Assembly: GCF_016135805.1 (NCBI RefSeq)
Contig: NZ_JADWOX010000006.1
Coordinates: 124,001-188,000 of the forward strand
DNA: 64,000 nucleotides
Source: Caulobacter hibisci
GTDB taxonomy: Bacteria; Pseudomonadota; Alphaproteobacteria; Caulobacterales; Caulobacteraceae
Direction: 5' to 3'
Positions 43,172 to 50,752 of the stretch are shown piece by piece. Below the pieces are notes generated by a model. That model searched no databases, was not told the origin of the DNA, and saw nothing but the letters and a program-made list of their open reading frames with translations. Every line of letters starts with the position of its first letter. The first letter of the stretch is position 1. The position numbers were made by a program, and so were the translations under genes.

Positions 43172-44548
43172 ATGTCCACCGCCTCCCCCGCCGCGCTCGA
43201 CGCGTTCCTCAATCGCTACACCGCCCAGGTCGGCGGGGGCTTTGCGACGATCGCCGGCGACGTGCATGCGATCTTCTCAGCCCTGGTGGTCATCAGCCTT
43301 GGCCTGTCGGGCCTGCTGTGGGCCCTGGACGAGAACCAGAACGTCCCGGCCGCGCTGATCCGCAAGATCCTGCTGATCGGCTTTTTCGCCTGGTTGATCT
43401 CCGGCTGGCACGACATGAGCCTGACCGTGGTCAATGGCTTCGCGGCCCTGGGCCTGAAGGCTGGCGGCGGAGCGTTGTCGGTGGGCGACCTAATGCACTC
43501 GCCCTCGAAAGTCATCATCGACGGCCTCAAGGTCGCCTTCGCCCTGCTCAAATATATCGGCAAGCTGGCGTCGGAGGGGATGGGCGTGGGCTTCTTCACC
43601 CACATAGACGCCATCCTCGTGACCGCCCTGGCGGCGGTCGGCATCATCCTGGCCTTCGCGGTGCTGGGCATCCATCTGGCCGTGACGATCATCGAGTTCT
43701 ACATCGTCACCTTGATCGGCTTCGTCACCGTGCCGTTCGGGATCCTCACCCAGACCGCCTTCCTGTCCGAGCGCGCGATCGGCTACGTCGTGGCGATCGG
43801 CGTCAAGGTAATGGCCATGGCCATCGTGGTGTCGATCGGCGAGACTCTTTTCGCCAGCTACATCGTCTCGGCCGAGCCCGACTGGAGCGAATCCTGCGGC
43901 CTGCTGATCGCCGCCCTGGCCTTCTGCATGCTGGGCTTTCGCATCCCCTCGGTGGCCGCGGCCCTGATCACCGGCGGGCCGCAGCTCAGCGCCGGCGCGG
44001 CCGCCTCGGCCGCGGTCGGGGTGGCGGCCACCGTCGGCGGCGCGGCCCTGGCCGGACGCTGGGCGGCGGGCGGGGCGGGGGCCGGTACGGCGGCCTCGGC
44101 GGCGCGCGGCGCGGCCGGCTTGCGCGCCCGCCTTGGCGCGATCGGCGGGGCGTCCGGCGCGCAAGGCGGCGCATCGGGCGCTGGCCCATCCGGCGGCGGC
44201 TCGCCGCCTGGCGCCCCAAGCGCCCCGAGCCCGCCTGGCGGGGGATCGGCCGGCGGATCTGGCGGCGGCCAGGCAGGGGACGGCGCGTCGCCGGCCGCCG
44301 GCCCAGGCCCTTCGCCGGGACCCGACCTTTCCGGGGTCGTGGCGCGCGCCAAGGCCTCGTTCTCACCGGCCAAGGATGATGAAGCGCCCTCGGAGGCCGG
44401 GCCAGGCTCGACCCAGGGCGCGGGCGCCGCGCGCCGGACGCGGGCCCGCCGAGGCGCGGCCGGGGTGGCCGGCGCCCCCTGGCGGGGACAGGCCGACGAC
44501 GGCCCCGCCGGCATGCCCCAGATCCACCCGCCGTCCGATGACGACTGA
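43172..44548 (+). CDS. trbL: TrbL/VirB6-type polytopic membrane protein
   Basis: A 458-residue protein of the inner-membrane complex. Residues 1-270 hold about six TM helices with TrbL signatures (ISLGLSGLLWALDENQNVPA, LLIGFFAWLISGWHDM, FYIVTLIGFVTVPFGILTQT). Residues 290-458 are a soluble Gly/Ala/Ser/Pro-rich tail of low complexity, common in TrbL. The length and domain order are normal. Confidence 0.92.
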   Translation: MSTASPAALDAFLNRYTAQVGGGFATIAGDVHAIFSALVVISLGLSGLLWALDENQNVPAALIRKILLIGFFAWLISGWHDMSLTVVNGFAALGLKAGGGALSVGDLMHSPSKVIIDGLKVAFALLKYIGKLASEGMGVGFFTHIDAILVTALAAVGIILAFAVLGIHLAVTIIEFYIVTLIGFVTVPFGILTQTAFLSERAIGYVVAIGVKVMAMAIVVSIGETLFASYIVSAEPDWSESCGLLIAALAFCMLGFRIPSVAAALITGGPQLSAGAAASAAVGVAATVGGAALAGRWAAGGAGAGTAASAARGAAGLRARLGAIGGASGAQGGASGAGPSGGGSPPGAPSAPSPPGGGSAGGSGGGQAGDGASPAAGPGPSPGPDLSGVVARAKASFSPAKDDEAPSEAGPGSTQGAGAARRTRARRGAAGVAGAPWRGQADDGPAGMPQIHPPSDDD

Positions 44549-44565
44549 AGCGCCGGAGCCCGATC

Positions 44566-45252
44566 ATGCCCAACGCGTTCAAACGCGCCCAGGAGCGCTA
44601 TGGCGACTCCGCCCCCAAGGAGACGCCCTATCACCGGGCCGCCCAGGTCTGGGACGACCGGATCGGCAGTCCGCGCGTCCAGGCTCGCAACTGGCGGCTG
44701 ACGGCGCTGGCCTTCGCCGGCCTGGCCGCCATGGCCTTGGGCGCCTACATCTATGAGCGCCAGGACACCCACATCGCCACCTATGTGGTGCCGATCGATC
44801 GCTACGGCCGGCCCGGGCGGATCGAGCTGGCCGATCGCACCTACGCGCCGTCCCAGGCCGAGACCGGCTATTTCGTCGCCGACTTCGTGCAGATGGTCCG
44901 GTCCAAGAGCACCGATCCCATCGTGCTGCGGCAGAACTGGATGCGGGCCTATGGCTTCGTGGCCGGCGACGCCAAGGCTCGCCTGACCCAGCATGCGCGC
45001 GACAACGATCCCTTCGCCCGCGTGGGCGACCAGGCCATCGCCGTCGAGATCGTCTCGGTGCTGCCGCGCAGTCCGACCACCTACCAGGTCCAGTGGCGCG
45101 AGACCGTCTACGAGCACGGCGCGGCCCTGCCCGCCCAGCGCTGGACCGGCCTGTTCACCGTCGCCCAGACGCCCCCGCGCAACGAGGCCCAGCTACGCGC
45201 CAACCCCCTGGGCGTTTTCGTCACCGCCTTTCAGTGGAGCCGCGACCTATGA
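44566..45252 (+). CDS. trbF: TrbF/VirB8-type bitopic protein
   Basis: A 228-residue protein. A cytoplasmic N-terminus (NAFKRAQERYGDSAPKETPY) precedes one TM helix (about 46-65). The periplasmic NTF2-like VirB8 domain follows, with TGYFVADFVQMVRSKSTDPI and the end GVFVTAFQWSRDL. It contacts VirB10 and the pilus assembly complex. Its stop overlaps the trbG start (ATGA). Confidence 0.92.
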   Translation: MPNAFKRAQERYGDSAPKETPYHRAAQVWDDRIGSPRVQARNWRLTALAFAGLAAMALGAYIYERQDTHIATYVVPIDRYGRPGRIELADRTYAPSQAETGYFVADFVQMVRSKSTDPIVLRQNWMRAYGFVAGDAKARLTQHARDNDPFARVGDQAIAVEIVSVLPRSPTTYQVQWRETVYEHGAALPAQRWTGLFTVAQTPPRNEAQLRANPLGVFVTAFQWSRDL

Positions 45253-46298
45253 CCTTCTCGTCACTCACCTGGTCTCGCCTGTCGCGCGCGGGCCTAGCGC
45301 TCGCCGCCCTGGCGTCCCTGGGCGTCGCGGAAGCCGACGCGATCACGACCGCGCCGGTGATCGCGCCCGGCCCGGTTCCAGCGCTAGCCCAGGCCAGGAC
45401 CGCCGCCCCGGCCGCATCTTCGCCGCGGCTTGCCCAGGCCCGGCCGGTCGCGGACGTCGCGAGCCGCAGACCCGCGGCTCAGCGCCGCCGCCCGGCGCGC
45501 CGCAAGACGCCCCGCCGCGCTCGGCCGGCTTCGGCCTCGCTGGCCACCATCGCCCAGGCCAACGCCCAGGCCCGCGACTGGCCAAGCCCCGCGGCCTATG
45601 TCAATTCGGCCCTCTACTACGACTTCGAGCCGGGCAGGCTCTATACCATCCACACCAGTCCCAGGTTCCTGACCACCATCACCCTCAAGCCGGGGGAGAA
45701 ACTGATCTCCAAGGCCGCCGGCGACACGGTGCGCTGGGTGATTGGGGAGACCCAGGCCGGGGCCGGCGAGGCCGTACAGGTGGTGATCTTCGTCAAGCCG
45801 ATCCGCCCCGACCTGCGAACCAACATCGTTCTGACCACCGATCAGCGCACCTATCTGATCGACGCGGTGAGCACCGCCAGCGCCGCCTATACCAGCGTGC
45901 TGAGCTGGAACTATCCGCAGGATCTGGCCAAGGAGGTCGCCGCCGAGCGGGCCCGCCTTGCCAGCCAGCCCGCCGTCACGGTCGCCCAGCCCGTGCCCGT
46001 CGAGCGATTGAACTTCCGCTATCGGATCAAGACCATCAAGGCCAAGCCTCCGGCCTGGACGCCGGTGCGCGTGTTCGACGATGGAACGCGGACCTACATC
46101 CAGTTTCCCGCCGACCTGGCCACCCGCGAGGCGCCGCCGCTGTTCCTGCTCGGCGACAAGGACCAGGCCGAACTGGTCAACTACCGTCAGAGCGGGGTCT
46201 ATTATGTCGTCGATCGGCTGATCGACCGCGCCGAACTGCGGTTGGGCGCCAAACGCCAGACGGTGGTCCGGATCCTGCGCGAAGGGGCGGCCTCGTGA
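45249..46298 (+). CDS. trbG: TrbG/VirB9-type outer-membrane core protein
   Basis: A 349-residue secreted protein. The signal peptide spans about 1-30. A low-complexity linker rich in Ala, Pro and Arg follows (about 35-100). The VirB9 beta domain then starts (YYDFEPGRLYTIHTSPRFLT) and ends with the C-terminal segment PPLFLLGDKDQAELVNYRQS. It forms the outer-membrane core with VirB10. The start (ATGA) overlaps the trbF stop, and the stop overlaps the trbI GTG. Confidence 0.92.
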   Translation: MTFSSLTWSRLSRAGLALAALASLGVAEADAITTAPVIAPGPVPALAQARTAAPAASSPRLAQARPVADVASRRPAAQRRRPARRKTPRRARPASASLATIAQANAQARDWPSPAAYVNSALYYDFEPGRLYTIHTSPRFLTTITLKPGEKLISKAAGDTVRWVIGETQAGAGEAVQVVIFVKPIRPDLRTNIVLTTDQRTYLIDAVSTASAAYTSVLSWNYPQDLAKEVAAERARLASQPAVTVAQPVPVERLNFRYRIKTIKAKPPAWTPVRVFDDGTRTYIQFPADLATREAPPLFLLGDKDQAELVNYRQSGVYYVVDRLIDRAELRLGAKRQTVVRILREGAAS

Positions 46299-47233
46299 GC
46301 GCCCCGCCGCAGGCCGAAGCGCCGGATCGGGGCGCCGATCGCCCCGCAAGCGGGTCCGGCGTTCCCGAGCGTCCGACCAAGGCCTCGGCGCGCTCGGTGC
46401 TGGACGCGCCGCGCCCGCCGATCACCCGTTATCGGCCGATCGTCATCGCCGCGGGGCTGTTTGTAGTCCTGGTCCTGGTGGGGTTAGGGTTCCTCATCGC
46501 CTTTGGCGGCGGCCACAAGCGCGCCAAGCCGCAAGACGCGGCCGCATCGACCGCCGAGCCCGCGGCGAGCGCCCCGCCGATCGACGAGCGGCTGCCGGCC
46601 AGCTACGGCGACCTTGGACCGCCGCCTGGCGCGGCGTCGGTCGCCGGGCTCCAACCAACCGCGGGGCGCGGCGGCGACGCGGGGGCGGCGTCCGCGTTCG
46701 CGCCAGGCGTGACGCCCGCGCCCCGCAGCGCCGCCCGGCAGCAGCGTCTGGCCGAGCAGGAGGCGGCCCGTACCTCCGCGCCGATGTTTGGCGGGCCCCC
46801 GGGAACGGCGAGCGCCCAACCTGGCGGCCAAGGGGGCGGCCCTCCGGGCGATGGCGTCGCCAGCGCCCAGGCGGCCAGCGCGCCGGCGGCCCTCAGCGCC
46901 AAGGAGGCCTTTATCGCGCGCGCCGCAGCGCCCGGGCCGGCTTATGCGCCCAGCCTGCCGCTGGCGCCGGTCTCGCCCTACGAGGTCAAGGCCGGCTCGG
47001 TGATCGCCGCGGCCCTGGTCACGGGGCTCAACTCCGACCTGCCGGGCATGGTGGTGGCCCAGGTCACCCAGCCGGTCTTCGATCATCGCACGGGCCGCAT
47101 CGTCCTGATCCCCCAGGGCGCCCGGCTGATCGGCAAGTACGACAGCCAGGTCGGCTACGGCCAGGATCGGGTGCTGCTGGTCTGGACGCGGCTGATCTAT
47201 CCCAGCGGCCGCGCCGTGGAGTTGGGCGGATGA
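46295..47233 (+). CDS. trbI: TrbI/VirB10, N-terminal part (gene split)
   Basis: A 312-residue product starting at a GTG that overlaps the trbG stop. It has a cytoplasmic N-terminus, one TM helix (IVIAAGLFVVLVLVGLGFLI, about 50-69), a long Pro/Ala/Gly periplasmic linker, and the start of the VirB10 beta-barrel (VKAGSVIAAALVTGLNSDLP to LVWTRLIYPSGRAVELGG). The frame then stops at 47231-47233, where VirB10 proteins normally continue for about 100 residues. That missing region is encoded in the overlapping frame at 47230. As it stands this part lacks the antenna and C-terminal barrel. Confidence 0.88.
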   Translation: MSAPPQAEAPDRGADRPASGSGVPERPTKASARSVLDAPRPPITRYRPIVIAAGLFVVLVLVGLGFLIAFGGGHKRAKPQDAAASTAEPAASAPPIDERLPASYGDLGPPPGAASVAGLQPTAGRGGDAGAASAFAPGVTPAPRSAARQQRLAEQEAARTSAPMFGGPPGTASAQPGGQGGGPPGDGVASAQAASAPAALSAKEAFIARAAAPGPAYAPSLPLAPVSPYEVKAGSVIAAALVTGLNSDLPGMVVAQVTQPVFDHRTGRIVLIPQGARLIGKYDSQVGYGQDRVLLVWTRLIYPSGRAVELGG

Positions 47234-47556
47234 CCGGCGCCGACGTCAGCGGGGCGGGCGGGCTGGCCGACAAGGTCGACACGCATCTGCCGGTCCTGGC
47301 CCGGGCCATCGGCCTGTCGACCCTGATCTCGATCGGCGGGGCGGTCGCCCAGAACAGCCTGACCCGGGGCGGCGACAATCTGGTGCTGCAGGACGCCGCC
47401 GGAGGCCTCTCGGCCCAAGCCAGCCAGACGGGCCAGCGTCTGGTCGAGCGCGACCTGCAGCGCAATCCGACCTTGAGGATCCGGCCGGGCTATCCCGTGC
47501 GGGTTCTGGTCGACAAGGATCTGATCCTGCCGCCGGAAGTCGAGGCGCGACCATGA
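47230..47556 (+). CDS. trbI: TrbI/VirB10, C-terminal part (gene split)
   Basis: A 108-residue frame starting at an ATG that overlaps the stop of the first part (ATGA). MTGADVSGAGGLADKVDTHL, IGLSTLISIGGAVAQNSL and NPTLRIRPGYPVRVLVDKDL are the antenna region and end of a VirB10 barrel. It has no signal or TM helix, so it cannot reach the periplasm alone. Either a -1 shift at GGCGGATGA joins the parts (giving ELGG then MTGADVSG), or a base is missing in the sequence, or the gene is a fresh pseudogene. Confidence 0.8.
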   Translation: MTGADVSGAGGLADKVDTHLPVLARAIGLSTLISIGGAVAQNSLTRGGDNLVLQDAAGGLSAQASQTGQRLVERDLQRNPTLRIRPGYPVRVLVDKDLILPPEVEARP

Positions 47557-47600
47557 TCAGCACCGACTCAGGCTGGCGGCGCGATTCTTCAGGCGAGCAA

Positions 47601-47680
47601 GGCGTTTATTCGCGCCCGGCCAGTGTTCGGCGTTTACCTTTATTAGTTGTCGCCGGCGGAATCGCGATCTTATCGAACAC
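47601..47680. promoter_or_regulatory. Repeat-rich control region before the RHH gene
   Basis: Direct repeats GGCGTTTA lie at 47601 and 47629. An inverted pair, GTGTTCG (47623-47629) and CGAACAC (47674-47680), ends just before the ATG at 47684. RHH repressors bind short repeats, so this may be an autoregulatory operator. Inference only. Confidence 0.35.
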
Positions 47681-47683
47681 GCC

Positions 47684-47920
47684 ATGACGACCGCACGCGA
47701 CCTTGAATATCAAGCGCAGTACCAGCGCCGCCTCCGGGCCGAAGCCCGGGCGCGCGGCAAGGGTCAACTGAACGCGCTGGTGCCTGCCGACCTGATCGAC
47801 CTGCTCGATCGGATGAAGCAGGCGCGCGGTCTCACCAATCGGAACGACGCCCTGGCGCTGTTGCTGCGGGAGTATTTCGAGCGAGGCGAACCGGAAAGGA
47901 ACCCTGCCGTGAGCGCATAG
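47684..47920 (+). CDS. Small protein, possible ribbon-helix-helix
   Basis: A 78-residue basic protein. KGQLNALVPADLIDLLDRMK reads as a beta strand then helix, and KQARGLTNRNDALALLLREY as the second helix, which resembles the RHH (Arc/CopG) fold used in plasmid copy control and addiction. It is the gene before repC and could regulate replication or be a lone antitoxin. The fold assignment rests on pattern alone. Confidence 0.55.
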   Translation: MTTARDLEYQAQYQRRLRAEARARGKGQLNALVPADLIDLLDRMKQARGLTNRNDALALLLREYFERGEPERNPAVSA

Positions 47921-47951
47921 AAAAACCCGGCTCGCCTGAACGCGCCGGGTT
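47921..47951 (-). terminator. Intrinsic terminator on the minus strand
   Basis: AACCCGGC (47924-47931) and GCCGGGTT (47944-47951) form a perfect 8-bp stem with a 12-base loop. Read on the minus strand the stem is followed directly by TTTTT (47925-47921), the pattern of a rho-independent terminator. No minus-strand gene ends here, so it probably ends an antisense RNA. Confidence 0.65.
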
Positions 47952-48001
47952 CTCCAGGTCATTCGCTAGACGGGATTGGCGTCCCGCCCGAGCTCTCAAG
48001 T
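47922..48001 (-). ncRNA. Predicted counter-transcribed RNA in the repC leader
   Basis: On the minus strand, TTGCAG (48037-48032) and TAGAAA (48014-48009) are spaced by 17 bases, a plausible -35/-10 pair. Transcription would start near 48001 and end at the terminator at 47924, giving an RNA of about 78 bases. A further hairpin, CGGGA/TCCCG, lies within it. In repABC plasmids a short antisense RNA from just this position controls repC and incompatibility. The prediction is by position and signals; the sequence itself is not one I recognize. Confidence 0.5.
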
Positions 48002-48104
48002 CCTGCTCTTTCTACCGAATCACCGACATCGCTGCAATCCAAAAACGCGCGTTCGCGCGACGGGAACCTGTGTGCCCGCGGCCTCGGCAGAGGAGCGGAT
48101 ACAA

Positions 48105-49379
48105 ATGCAGACCGTCCAGAACGGGACCGGCGACGTGCGCCGTCTTGCGGAGGCCCAATGGGCGGCCGCAAGGCTCGCCGACGCCTATCAGGGGCTCCCC
48201 GAGGGGATCTCCAAGGCCATGCTGCTCGATCGGTTCGAGCGGGCCGCGCCCAGGCTTGGGTTCGGCGACGGGATCGTGCGGCTGGTGCGCGCCCTGGTGC
48301 GTGTCACCCAGGAACAGGACTGGACGGGCAAGACCCATCCGATCGCCTGGCCGTCCAACGACATGCTCGGCGAGGAGCTGCAGCGCTCGCGCACGGTCAT
48401 CCAGGGCCTGATCCGGACCGCCGTGCGCGCGGGCCTGGTCCACATGAAAGACAGCGGCAACGGCAAGCGCTGGGGTTACCGGGGCGAGCGTGGCCAGATC
48501 ATCGAGGCCTTCGGCTTTGACCTCTCGCCGCTGGCGGTGCGCTGGGACGAGTTCGCCGACCTGGCGGCCGCCCGGAGCCGCGAGCAGGACCAGCGCCGGC
48601 ATCTGAAGCGCAAGCTGGGCGAGGTCCGGCGCGAGATCCGCACGGTCTGCGCCGACGCCCTCGCCCAAGATCTCGCGGGCTTCGACTGGCCCCGGGCCAT
48701 CGCCGAGGCCAGCGGCCGCCTGCCCCGCACCCCTGCCCTCGGCGAGCTGGAGGCCCTGCTGGACCGGTTTGGTCAGCTGCTGGCGGCGGTGGACGGCGCT
48801 TGGGTGAGAGGCCGCAAATCATCAGAGTCAGAGCCCAGGGGCTTGGAAAGCCGAGCCCATAAAGAACCTACAACCCAGCCTAGATCTGAAAGAGCAACGT
48901 ATCTGGCTCATCAAAAAGAAGTAGCGGAGCGGCCGGCGAGAGCCTCGTTCGACCGTGAGGCCGACGGGCTCGAAGCGGCCGAGGCTCGGATCAATGAGGA
49001 GGTCATCCCGCTCTCCCTGGTCCTGGAGGCGGCGCCGGAAATCCACGCTCACCTGGACGATCCCGCGGGGGCCGAATGGGAGGACCTGGTCGACGCGGTC
49101 TCGCGGGTCGCGCCGCTGATGGGCATCAATGTCTCGGCCCTGCGCGAGGCGCGCCAGACCCTTGGCCGAAACCGCGCGGCTATCGCCGTGGTCACGGTCC
49201 TGGCCCGCTGGAAGGACGGCGAGATCACCAGCTCTGCCGGCGGTTATCTGCGGGCGATGTGCGAGCGCGAGCGGATCGGCGCCCTGCACCTGTTGCCTAG
49301 CCTCTATGGGCTGAAGGAGCGGCACACCCCACGCAGATCGGGACGCGGAAAATCGGCTCCTGGGCGCATGGAGCGGTGA
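48105..49379 (+). CDS. repC: RepC-family plasmid replication initiator
   Basis: A 424-residue initiator. GLPEGISKAMLLDRFERAAP begins the N-terminal winged-helix region, and WPSNDMLGEELQRSRTVIQG then LIRTAVRAGLVHMKDSGNGK is the DNA-binding helix-turn-helix and wing typical of RepC. A charged middle region follows, and the C-terminal domain has AIAVVTVLARWKDGEITSSA then GGYLRAMCERE. RepC proteins start replication at an origin inside their own gene. No repA or repB partner is adjacent. The long leader contains an antisense RNA candidate. ATG 48105 is 43 codons inside the frame, where similarity begins. Confidence 0.88.
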   Translation: MQTVQNGTGDVRRLAEAQWAAARLADAYQGLPEGISKAMLLDRFERAAPRLGFGDGIVRLVRALVRVTQEQDWTGKTHPIAWPSNDMLGEELQRSRTVIQGLIRTAVRAGLVHMKDSGNGKRWGYRGERGQIIEAFGFDLSPLAVRWDEFADLAAARSREQDQRRHLKRKLGEVRREIRTVCADALAQDLAGFDWPRAIAEASGRLPRTPALGELEALLDRFGQLLAAVDGAWVRGRKSSESEPRGLESRAHKEPTTQPRSERATYLAHQKEVAERPARASFDREADGLEAAEARINEEVIPLSLVLEAAPEIHAHLDDPAGAEWEDLVDAVSRVAPLMGINVSALREARQTLGRNRAAIAVVTVLARWKDGEITSSAGGYLRAMCERERIGALHLLPSLYGLKERHTPRRSGRGKSAPGRMER

Positions 49380-49768
49380 TCGACACGTCCCGTGGACCTT
49401 GGCGCGCGTCAGTCGACCCGCTCGTCGGGGGCGCGGTCGCCCAGACCGACGCGGTGACGATTGCGAAGGCCGCCTTGACGTTGGAGTCCGGGTCGGTCCG
49501 CGAACTGCCGGACCTCTGCTTGGACCCATCGCCGCCTGAACCCCGCTCTGAGGCTGCGCCTGGACCCTCGTCAATCCCGGCGGCGTCAGCCGCACAATCC
49601 ATAGGGGCTGCGCCACCGGCTCGTTCGTGCTCGGCGCAGACGAGCGAGCGCGGTTTCGGCGGCTGGTGGCAGGCGGGTCTCCTGGAGACCTGAGGGCGGC
49701 GGCGCGGCGAGAGAAAAAGGCAGGATTGGGCGGGGCGGGCCGCATGTGGCGGTCGCTGGATCCTGGCC
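49380..49768. other. Gap after repC, no gene seen
   Basis: About 390 bases between repC and the Toprim gene. Open frames on both strands lack ribosome sites. In RepC plasmids the origin lies within repC, so this gap need not be the origin. No iterons seen. Confidence 0.4.
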
Positions 49769-50752
49769 ATGTCCCTACGCACCATTGTCCGTCGCCTCGG
49801 CGGCGATCTCTATGACGGCGGTCGTCGCGCCAACATCCCCGCGCCCGGCCATGGGCGACACGATCGATCGGTGTCGCTGTGGCTCAAGGACGATCGCCTG
49901 ATCGTCCATACGTTCGGCGACAGCGACTGGCGCGCGGTCCGCGACCACCTTCGGGCCTTGGGCCTTTTGTCGGACCTAAGACCCTGCGGCACCGGTTCGA
50001 CTCCGCCGACGGCGCAGCCCTCGCCTAGCGTCGAGCGGCGGCGCGCGGTGGCCCGGGCGCTGTGGGCCGACGGCGTCGCCCTGCCCCGGACCCTGTCGGA
50101 CCGCCACCTTCGCTCGCGCGGGATCGGCGGCCCGCCGCCTGGTCCCCACGCCCTGCGCCATCACCCCGCCGCGCCTCTGGCGGTCTACCGGCCCACGCGC
50201 GCGACACGCCCAGCCCTGCTCGCCGGGGTCGCCGGGCCAGACGGCGAGATCAGCGCGGTGGAGATCACCTACCTGACCCCGGGCGGGAGACGGGCGTTCG
50301 ATCTGCGCCTGCCGCGCAAGACGGTGGGCGTCCTGCCCGCCGGCGGCGCCGTGCGTCTGGATCCAGCCGGCCCGACCTTGCTGGTGGCCGAGGGGGTGTT
50401 CACCGCTCTGTCGGCGCGGCGGCGGTTCGGCCTCCCAGCCTGGGCCCTGCTGTCGACCTCGAACCTTCGGGCATGGCGGCCGCCGCCGGGCGTGCGGGCC
50501 GTGGTGATCGCCGCCGATCGCGGACCCGACGGCGAGACTTCGGCCAAGATTTTGGCGAGGGCGCTGCGGCCCCAGGGGCTGCGGGTCCGCATCGTCCTGC
50601 CCCCGACGCCTCATGGGGATTGGAATGAGTTCGAGGTCGCCGTCAGGCGCGGTGCGGCGGAACCGCGGCGTAAAGGAGAGAGGCAGGGCGAGGCGAGGCG
50701 CGCCCAAACGGCGGGATGTCCCCGTCCGGCGGCGCTGGAACCCGCGTCATGA
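49769..50752 (+). CDS. Toprim-domain protein (plasmid primase-helicase-like)
   Basis: A 327-residue protein. The N-terminal part (DLYDGGRRANIPAPGHGRHD, then RSVSLWLKDDRLIVHTFGDS) resembles the zinc-ribbon/CHC2-like region of DUF7146 proteins, but with His instead of the usual Cys set. The Toprim fold has its catalytic Glu in LLVAEGVFTALSA and the Asp motif in VVIAADRGPDG, with WNEFEVAVR at the end. Plasmid proteins of this kind act in DNA transfer or replication. The stop overlaps the ParB-family gene (ATGA). Confidence 0.78.
   Translation: MSLRTIVRRLGGDLYDGGRRANIPAPGHGRHDRSVSLWLKDDRLIVHTFGDSDWRAVRDHLRALGLLSDLRPCGTGSTPPTAQPSPSVERRRAVARALWADGVALPRTLSDRHLRSRGIGGPPPGPHALRHHPAAPLAVYRPTRATRPALLAGVAGPDGEISAVEITYLTPGGRRAFDLRLPRKTVGVLPAGGAVRLDPAGPTLLVAEGVFTALSARRRFGLPAWALLSTSNLRAWRPPPGVRAVVIAADRGPDGETSAKILARALRPQGLRVRIVLPPTPHGDWNEFEVAVRRGAAEPRRKGERQGEARRAQTAGCPRPAALEPAS

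Noticed and set aside
48105-49379. Iterons or DnaA boxes marking an origin at repC
   Set aside because: No repeated short motif was found by eye; RepC origins usually lie within the gene and lack obvious iterons.
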